From positions 1 to 32,769 of the forward strand of contig JAPKBH010000019.1 in assembly GCA_028823445.1 (NCBI GenBank): DNA of 32,769 nt, written 5' to 3'. Below, piece after piece: positions 1 to 8,024 of this stretch (position 1 is its first letter; each line of letters opens with the position of its first letter). The notes below the pieces were generated by a model that worked only from the letters and a program-made list of their open reading frames with translations, was not told where the DNA came from and did not search any database. The DNA is from Acidimicrobiales bacterium. GTDB lineage: Bacteria > Actinomycetota > Acidimicrobiia > Acidimicrobiales > MedAcidi-G1. Position numbers and translations under genes: made by a program.

Positions 1-20
1 TTTAGCCGGGAGTTGGTTGG

Positions 21-1073
21 CTATGTCGCTGGGTGGGTTTTGCTGACAAGGTCTACCGGGACCACCGATTGGTCAGTGATCGCCATGAGTTGTTGACAAC
101 CGTTGATTGTTTCGGCTCTTAAGCCAACGGCGCCATCTATGGTTGCGCTGACTTGCGTGCCGAGCAACGCTTGGCCAGCCCATTGGTCAAAAACAAATAC
201 TTCTCCGGTGCTTGGGCGCAACAAAGCAAGCAAGGGTTCTGGAGAACATTGGCCATCGACCAGCCATTGTCCAACGGTGGCGACATCGCCGGATATTCCT
301 ACTTGGTATTGGTTTCCTTGGTGCTCCACTAGTTGGCCGGTCGGTTCGTTGGCTACCCAAACCGGCGAAGGCTCTGTGACCGTTCGACTGGCAAGCAGTA
401 ACCCGGTCCCTACTAAAAGAACTATGGCGGTTACCCCAAGGAGGGAACGGGAGACCGTGGTTAAATTTTGCGGCAAGTTGGGGCGCAACCGAAAAGGGTC
501 GTGGGCGGGTTTTTGCCCAGCAAAAACTCCCGAGAGGTCGGCCAAGGCAATGGCCAGATCAGTGGCTGTGTCGTTTTTGGCTACCCGGCAGGTGTGGCGT
601 AGTTTTTTTCGGTGGCGTTGTTCTTGGGTTGAAGGGTTAGCGGGGAGGCGGCCAACGGTCGCGGTCAACAGGTCGGCTAAAGCGGTGAGGTCTTGAAAAG
701 CTGCTGCGGGGTCGTCGGGCAAAGGCTGGGCTAAAGAAAAGTTGGTAATCAGCGGCCGACCCTCAAGGTCTACGAGGACTGTTTCTGCGCTGAGCGCTTG
801 ATGGCTTACCCCTGAGCGGTGCATTTCGGCCAGGGTGCGAGCTAAGGATGCGCCAAGGTGGCAGAGGTCGGTGGCGCTTTGCAAATCGTGATGGTTGAGT
901 GTCTGATAGTCGGCATCGTCGTAGGTGAGGGTGGCGTGGTCGCCGGTGCGTTCGAAAGACAACACTCGTACCACTCCGGGCAGGCTTAAGCCATTGAGGA
1001 GTACTACTTCGGCTTCCAGTACATCGGCTTGGCGTGGGTTGCTGGCTTGGCGTTCTGTGGGGCCGTTGCTCAT
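21..1073 (-). CDS. Membrane-anchored pseudokinase, Ser/Thr-kinase-like
   Basis: This 350-aa protein carries a degenerate eukaryotic-type kinase domain (about residues 15-185), a basic juxtamembrane stretch, one membrane segment (about 209-228) and a roughly 120-residue C-terminal part that should lie outside the cell. The start of the kinase fold (Gly-rich loop and VAIK lysine) is missing; similarity begins near the alpha-C helix. The catalytic loop reads HQALSAET (91-98) where active kinases have HRDLKPEN, and the DFG triad is NFS (111-113). No phosphotransfer is therefore expected; it is more likely a scaffold or sensor. The ATG overlaps the stop of the upstream CpaE-like gene (ATGA), so the two are translationally coupled and probably act in one process, possibly pilus assembly or secretion. 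The kinase-fold call is firm by motif order; the role is inferred. Confidence 0.75.
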   Translation of the reverse strand: MSNGPTERQASNPRQADVLEAEVVLLNGLSLPGVVRVLSFERTGDHATLTYDDADYQTLNHHDLQSATDLCHLGASLARTLAEMHRSGVSHQALSAETVLVDLEGRPLITNFSLAQPLPDDPAAAFQDLTALADLLTATVGRLPANPSTQEQRHRKKLRHTCRVAKNDTATDLAIALADLSGVFAGQKPAHDPFRLRPNLPQNLTTVSRSLLGVTAIVLLVGTGLLLASRTVTEPSPVWVANEPTGQLVEHQGNQYQVGISGDVATVGQWLVDGQCSPEPLLALLRPSTGEVFVFDQWAGQALLGTQVSATIDGAVGLRAETINGCQQLMAITDQSVVPVDLVSKTHPAT

Positions 1074-2338
1074 GGTCGATTTTCATTTCCTAAAGAACCG
1101 GGGGGCAGCGGGGTGGATGGCTCGTTTTGTACCCGAGGGGCGAGTCGGTCCAGTTGGGCAGCAATACGGCGGGCGATCTGTGCCGCACTTTCTTCGCTGG
1201 GGTCGGTCCCGGGGTCACTGATTTCTCCGGTTGGGTTGGTGGCCGCTAATTTCTTGCCACCAAACGGAGAACGCCACCGCGGTCTTGGCCCAGCGGGATA
1301 CAAAATGAGCGGAGAGATTCGTTTGTCGTCTACACCGGCCGCTACCAAAGTGTTGAGGGTGCGTTGTTGGGCGATGGTGTCTCGCTCGCTGGGGCGGCCT
1401 ACCACCACCACAAAATCGGCCAGATTCATAACCACTCGGGCGATTTCACCGGGGGTAGAAGGGCCAGTGGGTTGCTCTTCGGGGGCCAAATCAACAAAGG
1501 GGTCCACGTCAATCACGGTAACCAAATGGTGACGAGCGATGTTGATGAGGGTGGCGCGCAGGCTGGACCCGCCGGCCGCTGGCCAGTCGCCGCGACGCAA
1601 AAGGCCGGGCAACAGTCGGTAGGGAGCCCCCTGGGGTTGGACCATGAGGGTAAAAAGTTCTTGGGCCGTGGGTTCGCCGATGCGGTGGGCTTGTACGGCT
1701 TGTTGCAGGTTTTTACCGTTGGGGTCAACGCCGTGCAAATAAGATTGGTCGGCTTCTAGGCAGGCGTCAACAAGAGCTACGGATTTTTGGAAACGTGGAT
1801 CGTGGCCTAAGCCAAGGGCCAGGGCTCGAGCCACCGAAGAGGCCCCGGTGCCGCCGGGCCCGGTTACGGCGATTAAGCGGCCGCGCCAACTGGTGTTTTG
1901 CCATTTGGCTTTGTCTCCGATGGCCGGTGGCGCCGCCGGGGTATCGCTCTTGCGAAAACGGTCGGTTTGGTTTATGAGACTGCCGTGGCGTTGTAGCGCT
2001 AATCGAAGGTCTTCGTCGGCCAAAAATGAGGAGATCACCTCATCGGCCCCCAGTTTTTTCCATCGACCCACATCGGTTTCTTTGCCAACAACGATGACTG
2101 GGCAGTGGGCAGCATGCGAGCGCTGAATCAACTCGCGGTCTAAGCCGACGGTGTGGTGGTCTATTAAAAGCGCAGAAAAAGGCCGGCCGGAAGCCAGACG
2201 GTTGGTGAGGTCGGCTAAACCGGCGCAGGGCAGAAACTCTCCTGCTGGTTGCCCCGTGTCGAGCACCGGTTGCACTTTGGTCATCCAACTGGGTGCCCCC
2301 GAGGCCAGACCGAGAAGCACATAACGCTGCCCGCTCAT
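1070..2338 (-). CDS. CpaE/TadZ-like MinD-family ATPase with receiver-like N-terminus
   Basis: This 422-aa protein has a response-regulator-like N-terminal half (about 1-120; core strand around SALLID at 55-60, then VIVVG at 81-85) and a ParA/MinD-type ATPase domain from about 154. The P-loop is GPGGTGASS (160-168), with Ala where the Walker lysine usually stands. This GA(S/T)(S/T) form is familiar in CpaE-type proteins. VALVDACLEADQ (187-198) supplies the aspartate that follows strand 2, and VIDVDPFVDLAPE resembles the Walker B region. The family positions Tad/Flp pilus or secretion machinery at the membrane. The gene is followed without a gap by the pseudokinase and preceded 48 bp upstream by a 91-aa gene. 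TadA/B/C are not in the window but could lie beyond its left edge. The family call is good; the function is inferred. Confidence 0.8.
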   Translation of the reverse strand: MSGQRYVLLGLASGAPSWMTKVQPVLDTGQPAGEFLPCAGLADLTNRLASGRPFSALLIDHHTVGLDRELIQRSHAAHCPVIVVGKETDVGRWKKLGADEVISSFLADEDLRLALQRHGSLINQTDRFRKSDTPAAPPAIGDKAKWQNTSWRGRLIAVTGPGGTGASSVARALALGLGHDPRFQKSVALVDACLEADQSYLHGVDPNGKNLQQAVQAHRIGEPTAQELFTLMVQPQGAPYRLLPGLLRRGDWPAAGGSSLRATLINIARHHLVTVIDVDPFVDLAPEEQPTGPSTPGEIARVVMNLADFVVVVGRPSERDTIAQQRTLNTLVAAGVDDKRISPLILYPAGPRPRWRSPFGGKKLAATNPTGEISDPGTDPSEESAAQIARRIAAQLDRLAPRVQNEPSTPLPPGSLGNENRP

Positions 2339-2386
2339 GGGCTTAAGGTAGTCCAGATTTTTCCCGTTAGCCCGGCGGCCCGGTTT

Positions 2387-2662
2387 TTAGTTGCAGGCGG
2401 CTTCTAAGGCGTCAAAAAGGTCTTGGCCTTTTTTGAGAGACCAGGTGATTTCACCAAACGAAGTATGAGCAACGATGGAATCGGCACCAATCATTTTTTT
2501 GTCTTTGTCTAGGCCCTCTACGCTTGTGGTATCGAGGCGGCCTACCCAGTGTTGATCTTCGGTGGAGCGCACAATGCTGGTGGCGGTTATTTCGAGGGTC
2601 ACTTGGCGTTCGATGCCCTCTTGGTCGGTTTCGGTAATGTTGTCGAAGGTTGTCATGCCCAC
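2387..2662 (-). CDS. Small conserved-looking protein of unknown function
   Basis: This 91-aa soluble protein is not one I recognise. It has no membrane segment or signal peptide. The alternating hydrophobic pattern and the GEITWSLKKGQDLFDAL ending resemble small PH-like beta-barrel proteins, but this is only an impression. The first codon here is GTG; an in-frame ATG two codons later (2654-2656) is equally possible, and neither has a clear ribosome-binding site. It lies 48 bp upstream of the CpaE-like ATPase on the same strand and probably begins that operon. It is divergent from the HTH gene at 2737, so the 74-bp gap between them should hold both promoters. Confidence 0.65.
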   Translation of the reverse strand: MGMTTFDNITETDQEGIERQVTLEITATSIVRSTEDQHWVGRLDTTSVEGLDKDKKMIGADSIVAHTSFGEITWSLKKGQDLFDALEAACN

Positions 2663-2736
2663 ACTTTGACATGGTTAACAAGAAAAGACACCCTTATTGA
2701 CTTGCCGATTAGCGAAAAAGATGGAAAGATACTGAA

Positions 2737-3003
2737 ATGGAAGAAAAAGCAGCTGAGTCAAAGCAGGCATCTCAAGAGACAGTGTGGTTGAGTTCTGGAC
2801 AAGCGGCCAAGCATTTAGGGATTACCCCACGTACCTTGTACCGGCTTATCAACGAAGGCCAACTTGAAGGCTTCCGTTTTGGTCGGGTGATTCGTTTGCG
2901 CCTTGATGGGGTGGACCAATTCGTCGAACAGTCTCGTATCCAACCAGGAGACCTGAGCCACTTGTATCAAGAGTCGCCTGAAGATGGTGGAATTGTTGAC
3001 TGA
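2737..3003 (+). CDS. Excisionase-family (MerR-like winged HTH) DNA-binding protein
   Basis: This 88-aa protein has a single HTH_17/excisionase-type domain at about residues 17-66: LSSGQAAKHLGITPRTLYRL followed by INEGQLEGFRFGRVIRL and the DGVDQFV helix. Such proteins bind DNA as small architectural factors or regulators. No integrase or other phage gene is nearby, so a chromosomal regulator is more likely than a true excisionase. The ATG at 2737 has a GGAAAG ribosome-binding site at 2723-2728. The acidic C-terminus (QESPEDGGIVD) is variable in the family. It is divergent from the 91-aa gene. The next item downstream on the same strand is a sufC remnant, and no target can be deduced. Confidence 0.8.
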   Translation: MEEKAAESKQASQETVWLSSGQAAKHLGITPRTLYRLINEGQLEGFRFGRVIRLRLDGVDQFVEQSRIQPGDLSHLYQESPEDGGIVD

Positions 3004-3201
3004 TTTCTACTGAGAACCCTCGCCGGAGTTTCTCCTACGCGGATGAGATAAATACCACCGACCGGAATGGTTGTTTGCCCGTCCTTGGTCGTTCCAGTAA
3101 CCGAACGGCCAATCCCCATGGTGCCTCCGGGTGGCCAGCGTTTCGCCAACCCCAGCGCCACGGCGGTGCTTCAAGACGGGTGGATTACCAGTTTGATCAA
3201 A

Positions 3202-3474
3202 AGTCTTGACTCGCCCGCTAAACGCATTCAAGAGGCCACCGAAAACGAAGGCTTAGGTGTGTTGGCTATTACTCACTTCAGCCGACTGCTCGAAGTGTTA
3301 GAACCCGACCAAGTGCACGTGTTGGCCCAGGGTCGTATTCAGGTTTCTGGTGGGCCAGAAATTGTAGAGCGACTCGAAGTAGAGGGTTACCGCGGGTTGC
3401 TTGGTGAAGCAGCGGTCAAGGCAGAAGAGGAAGAAAACCTTTTGCCCGACCCTTTTGCTGATCCGCTTCTTTAA
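3202..3474 (+). pseudogene. Decayed C-terminal fragment of a second SufC ATPase
   Basis: The last 90 codons of this frame align by eye with the end of SufC: AKRIQEAT, GVLAITHFSRLLE (H-loop His), PDQVHVLAQGRI, then GGPEIVERLEVEGYRGLL. The intact SufC at 5210-5977 has the equivalent GVVTITHYQRLLE, PDFVHILMEGRI and LEEQGF. The Walker A, Q-loop, signature and Walker B parts are absent. Upstream of about 3202 the frame stays open to an ATG at 3067 but shows no ABC similarity, so an in-frame protein of up to 135 aa could still be made. A short acidic tail follows the ABC part. It sits convergent to sufU, 12 bp from its stop. The homology is seen in the sequence; the loss of the front part by deletion is inferred. 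Confidence 0.7.
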
Positions 3475-3486
3475 CTGGACAGTGCG

Positions 3487-3948
3487 CTAAGCGGTCGCTT
3501 CGACCAATGCTTGGTCCAGGGTGTTCCAACCCAAGGTGGCGCATTTAATGCGCACCGGAAACTTCACCACACCTCGTAACGCTTCAAGGTCCCCGAGTTG
3601 GGGAGCGGGAGCGGCATCAGCATTGGTGTCGTCGAGTTCGTGTTCGTGGATGGACATCATTTCTTTGAAGGCATGCAGTACTTGGCGGGCTTCTTCTACG
3701 GTTTTTCCTAGTACGGCGGTGGTCATCATGGAGGCAGAAGATTGGCTGATGGAGCACCCTTGGCCACCGATACGAATGTCGGTGATGGTGTTGCCTTCCA
3801 CAGTCAAAAACACTTTTATTTCGTCACCGCAGAGTGGGTTGAACCCCTCTGCCATGTGGGCTGGTGGGGTTTCTAACTCACCACGATTGCGCGGGCTTCG
3901 GTAGTGGTCAAGGATTATTTCTCGGTAGAGATCTTCTAAGCCTGGCAT
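3487..3948 (-). CDS. sufU: SufU zinc-dependent sulfurtransferase
   Basis: This 153-aa SufU-type protein accepts persulfide sulfur from SufS for Fe-S cluster assembly. The zinc/sulfur ligands are in place: Cys40 and Asp42 in NPLCGDE, Cys65 in GQGCSIS and Cys136 in KCATLGW. The insert between the second and third ligand motifs, a mark of SufU against IscU, includes an acidic linker (HELDDTNADAAPAPQ) followed by GDLEAL. Length is normal. It is the last gene of sufC-sufS-sufU, 32 bp after the sufS stop, with only a weak ribosome-binding site. It acts in the cytoplasm. The assignment is secure. Confidence 0.95.
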   Translation of the reverse strand: MPGLEDLYREIILDHYRSPRNRGELETPPAHMAEGFNPLCGDEIKVFLTVEGNTITDIRIGGQGCSISQSSASMMTTAVLGKTVEEARQVLHAFKEMMSIHEHELDDTNADAAPAPQLGDLEALRGVVKFPVRIKCATLGWNTLDQALVEATA

Positions 3949-3980
3949 TTGGTCTCGTTGGGTAGCGGGTGGTTGGGTGA

Positions 3981-5213
3981 TTAGAAGGCGAAGAACTGTC
4001 CGGCTGCTTCAAGAGCATCGGCCAGTGCGTCGACATCGGATTCGTCGTTATAAAGGTAGAGCGAAGCGCGGGCAGTAGCACCCACCCCCAGTAAACGCAT
4101 GAGGGGCTTGGCGCAGTGGTGGCCGGCACGTACGCAAACACCGCGTTCGTCAAGTACTTGGCTGAGATCGTGGGGGTGAACGTCTTTGTAGCAAAGTGAC
4201 AGCACGCCGCCACGAATGGTTAGGTCTTGCGGGCCGTGAATAATTAGGTCTTCGCCGAAACGGTCGCCAAGGGTGCGCAGGGCGTAACCGGTGAGTTGGG
4301 TTTCATGGGCGACGATGTTTTCCATGCCCAGGTTTTCTAGGTAGTCCACGGCGGCGCCTAAGCCGATCATTTCAGCAATGGGTGGGGTGCCGGCTTCGAA
4401 CTTCCAAGGGATTTCGTTGGCCGTGAACCCTTCTTGGGTGACGTTGAGAATCATTTCGCCTCCGCCCAGGAAAGGCGGCATGGCTTCGAGTAACTCTGCG
4501 CGCCCCCACAACACACCGATGCCGGTTGGGCCGCACATTTTGTGGCCGGTAAAAACTAAAAAATCGCAGTCAAACTCGGCAACGTCGGTAGGGCGATGAG
4601 GAACCCATTGGCTAGCGTCCACGAGGCAAAGGGCACCTACCGCGTGGGCCGCGTCGGCCAGTAAACGCACTGGAGGCAGGGTACCTAGAACATTGGAAGC
4701 GGCCGAAATGGCCACCATCTTGACCCCCTCGAGCATGCGGTCAAGGTCAGTGAGGTCAAGTTGGCCATCGTCGGTGAGGGGAATCCACCGCACTTCGCAA
4801 CCTTTTTCGGCGGCCAGTTGTTGCCAAGGCACAATGTTGGCGTGATGCTCTAACGACGAGATGAGTACCACATCGCCGGCGTTGAGGTTTGCTCGCCCCC
4901 AAGTGTAAGACACCAGGTTGATGGCTTCTGTAGCGTTTTTGGTGAAGATTATTTCTCGGTCGGCGGGGGCGTTAATAAAGTTAGCTACCCGCAGGCGAGC
5001 GTTTTCGGTGGCGTCGGTGGCGGCGGCGGCCAGGTAGTAGGCGCCGCGGTGGACGTTGGCGTTGAGGTGTTCGTAGTAGTGGTTGAGGGCGTCGAGTACC
5101 TGTTGAGGCTTTTGGGAGGTAGCGCCAGAGTCTAAGTAGATGATCGGCCGGTCGTTAATCAGATTGTTGAGCAGAGGAAAATCTGCTTTGACGGCCGCGG
5201 TATCTAAGGTCAC
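3981..5213 (-). CDS. sufS: SufS group II cysteine desulfurase
   Basis: This 410-aa PLP enzyme takes sulfur from L-cysteine and passes it to SufU. The PLP-stacking His pair is at 123-124 (SLEHHANIVPW), the Schiff-base lysine is Lys225 (FTGHKMCGPTG), and the persulfide cysteine is Cys367 in VRAGHHCAKP, as in type II desulfurases. LYLYNDESDVDAL near the end is also typical. The usual DxAQ motif reads VDASQW (199-203). The ATG overlaps the sufC stop by four bases, so the genes are translationally coupled. The assignment is secure. Confidence 0.96.
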   Translation of the reverse strand: MTLDTAAVKADFPLLNNLINDRPIIYLDSGATSQKPQQVLDALNHYYEHLNANVHRGAYYLAAAATDATENARLRVANFINAPADREIIFTKNATEAINLVSYTWGRANLNAGDVVLISSLEHHANIVPWQQLAAEKGCEVRWIPLTDDGQLDLTDLDRMLEGVKMVAISAASNVLGTLPPVRLLADAAHAVGALCLVDASQWVPHRPTDVAEFDCDFLVFTGHKMCGPTGIGVLWGRAELLEAMPPFLGGGEMILNVTQEGFTANEIPWKFEAGTPPIAEMIGLGAAVDYLENLGMENIVAHETQLTGYALRTLGDRFGEDLIIHGPQDLTIRGGVLSLCYKDVHPHDLSQVLDERGVCVRAGHHCAKPLMRLLGVGATARASLYLYNDESDVDALADALEAAGQFFAF

Positions 5214-5977
5214 GCTGTTGCCTCGGAACGAAAAGCATCGAAGCCTTGTTCTTCGAGTTGGACGGCGAGTTCGAAGCCGCCTTGTTTGACAATGCGGCCT
5301 TCCATCAAGATGTGCACGAAGTCTGGTTGGAGGTATTCCAACAAGCGTTGGTAGTGGGTGATGGTGACGACGCCCAGGTCGGGGCGTTGTTGGCGTACGG
5401 CGGTTACCCCGTCAGCCACGGTGCGCAGGGCATCAATGTCTAGCCCGAAGTCGGTTTCGTCCAAGACGGCCAGTTCTGGTTCCAAGATAGCCATCTGGAG
5501 AATCTCATTGCGTTTTTTTTCGCCGTCCGAGAAGCCTTCGTTGAGATAGCGGTCGGCAAAGGAGGAGTCCATGCCCAGGCGGTCTATCCATTCCATAATG
5601 GTTGAACGAAGTTCCAGTACCGAGAGGTCAATGCCTTTACGGGCTGAAAGGGCTTGGCGTAAAAAGTTGATGACCGATACGCCGGCTACTTCTTGGGGGT
5701 ATTGGAAAGCCAAAAAGATGCCGGCCCGACCGCGGGTGTCGGTAGGCCATTCGGTGATGTCGTCGCCCTGAAAGCGCAGAGAGCCTTTGGTGATGACGTA
5801 TTCGGGGCTACCTAAAAGTACGGCGGCCAAGGTGGATTTACCTGATCCGTTCGGGCCCATCAAAGCGTGGATTTCTCCGGTGTTTACTACCAGATCAACC
5901 CCATTCAAAATGGGTTGCCCGTCCACCGTGGTGGCGTGCAGGTTTTCGATTTCGAAAAGGGGGGCGGTGGTGTTCAC
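5210..5977 (-). CDS. sufC: SufC ATPase of the SUF Fe-S assembly system, with altered motifs
   Basis: This 255-aa ABC ATPase normally drives the SufBCD scaffold. Walker A is GPNGSGKST (41-49), the Q-loop is FQYPQEVAGV (91-100), Walker B is AVLDE (170-174) and the H-loop His is 208. Two family-invariant positions differ. The signature reads FSDGEKKR instead of FSGGEKKR (Asp151), and the segment after Walker B reads DETDFGLD instead of DETDSGLD (Phe177). Both were checked at codon level (GAC and TTC). The start is GTG at 5975-5977. A TATAGT box (minus strand, 6010-6015) lies about 32 bp upstream, but the matching -35 is poor. No sufB or sufD adjoins; they must be elsewhere or beyond the window. 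Confidence 0.92.
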   Translation of the reverse strand: MNTTAPLFEIENLHATTVDGQPILNGVDLVVNTGEIHALMGPNGSGKSTLAAVLLGSPEYVITKGSLRFQGDDITEWPTDTRGRAGIFLAFQYPQEVAGVSVINFLRQALSARKGIDLSVLELRSTIMEWIDRLGMDSSFADRYLNEGFSDGEKKRNEILQMAILEPELAVLDETDFGLDIDALRTVADGVTAVRQQRPDLGVVTITHYQRLLEYLQPDFVHILMEGRIVKQGGFELAVQLEEQGFDAFRSEATA

Positions 5978-6035
5978 AGTGTGGAGTCTAAACGGTTTAA
6001 GGGATTACCACTATACCCATAGGGGAAATCATTGC

Positions 6036-6713
6036 TTACCAGCCGCGGGCTACCCAGTTGTCCAATGAGGGTTGTTCGGCGCCGATGGTGGTGTCGGTGC
6101 CGTGGCCCGGCAAAACAAAGGTTTCTGCGGGTAGGGGAGCAAACAACCGGCGGTCTATGGATTCGATGATTTGTTCAAAGTTGCCGGTGTCAAAGTGGGT
6201 GGCTCCGGGCCCACCAGGAAACAGTGTGTCGCCGGAGAAAAGAATGGGCGCCCCTTCTAAGCGAAAGCAGATAGACCCCGGGGTATGGCCGGGGGTGCAG
6301 ATGGTGTGCAGGCGCAGGCGCCCCACTTCGATAACGGATTCGTCTTCCAATAAATAGTCGTAGCCGTCGAGTAACTCGGCGTCGGCGGCCGTTACCCCCA
6401 CCTGGTAGCCGGCTTCGCGTACCGCTGGTACGGCGGCAATATGGTCGGAGTGGCCGTGGGTTTCTAACACGGTGCGCACGTTGAGGGTCCGGCAGAGTTC
6501 CAGTAATTTGTCGTGCTCGTTGGCGGCGTCGATTAATACTGAGTCACCGGTTTGTCGGCAGCGCAAGACAAAAACGTTGTTGGCATAGTCGCCTACCACG
6601 ATTTTGTGAATCTCGGCCTGGGCGTCGCACCAGTGCAGCGACACTCCCGGCACCCCGGTGTTGGGGTGATCGTGGTGGTCGCAGGGGCTAAGCGGGCTGC
6701 TGGTTTCGGTCAT
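6036..6713 (-). CDS. Metallo-beta-lactamase-fold hydrolase, glyoxalase II-like
   Basis: This 225-aa protein has the complete dinuclear metal site of the MBL fold: THGHSDH (His86, His88, Asp90, His91), His143 in TPGHTPGS, Asp162 in FSGDTLFPGGPG and His204 in VLPGHG. The spacing and the GGPGATHFD segment resemble the single-domain glyoxalase II-like/YcbL group that acts on thioesters. The substrate cannot be read from sequence. The N-terminus carries a small CDHHDH cluster (11-16) that may bind metal or be incidental. It is 58 bp upstream of sufC on the same strand and could share its transcript. It is divergent from the acyl-CoA dehydrogenase. Confidence 0.88.
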   Translation of the reverse strand: MTETSSPLSPCDHHDHPNTGVPGVSLHWCDAQAEIHKIVVGDYANNVFVLRCRQTGDSVLIDAANEHDKLLELCRTLNVRTVLETHGHSDHIAAVPAVREAGYQVGVTAADAELLDGYDYLLEDESVIEVGRLRLHTICTPGHTPGSICFRLEGAPILFSGDTLFPGGPGATHFDTGNFEQIIESIDRRLFAPLPAETFVLPGHGTDTTIGAEQPSLDNWVARGW

Positions 6714-6845
6714 GGCTCTATCTTGCCCGAAAACTTCCTGTAATGACTTATCCGCCCGGTGTGGCTGCGGTGGTTACCGGCTGGTAGAACATGGGGAACG
6801 GCCACATGGCCAATTCGTAACAATCGTCTAACAGGAGTGCAACAG

Positions 6846-7961
6846 GTGAACTTCGCCTTCAGTGAAGAACAAGAACAACTGCGGGAATTTGTCCGCCAGT
6901 TCTTAGAGAACTATTCCGCCGAAGCAACGGTGCGCGAGTTGATGGAAACCGAAGCCGGCTACGACCCCGCTACTTGGGCCATGATGGCTGAGCAGTTGGG
7001 TTTGCAAAGCTTGATTATCCCCGAAGAACACGGCGGTCAAGGTTTTGGCTACGTCGAGTTGGTGGTCATCATGGAAGAAATGGGCCGAGCCCTGTTGTGC
7101 GCTCCGTTTTTCTCCACGGTTGTTTTGGCCGCTAACACTTTGATCCACGCTGGAGATGAAGCTGCAGCAGCAGAGATTTTGCCAGGTATTGCCAGCGGCG
7201 AGACCATCGCTACTTTGGCTTTCACCGAAGAAAGTGGACGCTGGGACGAAGCCGGCATCACCATGGAAGCCACCGCCGACGGTGACGCTTGGACGCTTTC
7301 TGGAACCAAAATGTACGTGTTAGATGGCCACCTGGCCAATGTGGTGTTGGTAGCAGCTCGTACTGCTTCTGGCGTGTCGCTGTTTAAGGTCGACGGTGAG
7401 GATGCAGGCTTGACCCGCACCTCACTAGCCACCATGGACATGACCCGCAAACAAGCTCGCCTAGACTTCGACGGGGTTTCGGCCACCATGATCGGTGCTG
7501 AAGGTGCCGGCTGGCCGGTGCTGGAACGAGTTTTAGATTTGGCCGCAGTGGCCTTGGCGGCCGAGCAAGTCGGTGGCGCACAAATTTGTTTAGACACCGC
7601 CGTGCAGTACGCCAAAGATCGTGTGCAGTTTGGGCGCCCTATTGGCTCGTTCCAGGCCATCAAGCACAAGTGTGCCGACATGTTGCTTGAAGTTGAATCA
7701 GCTAAATCAGCGGCTTACTACGCTGGTTGGTGTGCGGCAGAACTTAACGATGAGTTGCCGTCGGTGGCTTCGCTGGCTAAGGCTTACTGCTCCGAGGCTT
7801 ACTTTCATACCACGGCCGAAAACATTCAAATCCACGGCGGTATTGGTTTTACTTGGGAACACTCAGCACACCTTTACTTCAAGCGAGCAAAAAGCTCTGA
7901 ATTGTTGTTTGGTGACCCCACTTACCATCGGGAGCTTTTAGCTCAACGTATCGGCATCTAA
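6846..7961 (+). CDS. Acyl-CoA dehydrogenase family protein
   Basis: This 371-aa FAD enzyme belongs to the acyl-CoA dehydrogenase superfamily, which forms the 2,3-double bond of acyl-CoAs. Visible motifs: the helical N-terminus (FAFSEEQEQLREFVRQF), the FAD/substrate strand LAFTEESGRWD, the C-terminal dimer/FAD motif DRVQFGRPIGSFQAIKH, and QIHGGIGFTWEHSAHLYFKRA near the end. The last motif is like actinobacterial FadE proteins of branched-chain or steroid side-chain type. The start is GTG at 6846, with AGGAG at 6833-6837 eight bases upstream. An in-frame ATG at 6759 would add 29 atypical residues and is rejected. It looks like a single-gene unit. The substrate and the catalytic base are not assigned. 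Confidence 0.9.
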   Translation: MNFAFSEEQEQLREFVRQFLENYSAEATVRELMETEAGYDPATWAMMAEQLGLQSLIIPEEHGGQGFGYVELVVIMEEMGRALLCAPFFSTVVLAANTLIHAGDEAAAAEILPGIASGETIATLAFTEESGRWDEAGITMEATADGDAWTLSGTKMYVLDGHLANVVLVAARTASGVSLFKVDGEDAGLTRTSLATMDMTRKQARLDFDGVSATMIGAEGAGWPVLERVLDLAAVALAAEQVGGAQICLDTAVQYAKDRVQFGRPIGSFQAIKHKCADMLLEVESAKSAAYYAGWCAAELNDELPSVASLAKAYCSEAYFHTTAENIQIHGGIGFTWEHSAHLYFKRAKSSELLFGDPTYHRELLAQRIGI

Positions 7962-8024
7962 GCAACTGGTTTTTGAACAATCGGTTTCTGAGCGGTTGAG
8001 GCCTTTTGAGGCCATACTCTGTAC

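Noticed and set aside
103-696. 197-aa plus-strand frame opposite the pseudokinase
   Set aside because: Antisense shadow: no motifs, while the minus-strand frame has a kinase-like fold, a membrane helix and operon coupling.
2697-2733. TTGACT (2697-2702) and GATACT (2728-2733) as a promoter for the HTH gene
   Set aside because: The spacer is 25 bp, far too long for a sigma70 promoter, and GATACT lies too close to the ATG.
3007-3231. Minus-strand frames between the HTH gene and the sufC remnant, one reading GGTMGIGRSVTGTTKDG
   Set aside because: They look slightly protein-like but are short, out of frame with each other, and match no family I know; no start signal is visible.
7049-7681. 210-aa minus-strand frame opposite the acyl-CoA dehydrogenase
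   Set aside because: Low-complexity Ser/Ala/Pro composition typical of antisense frames of GC-rich genes; the plus-strand protein has full family motifs.
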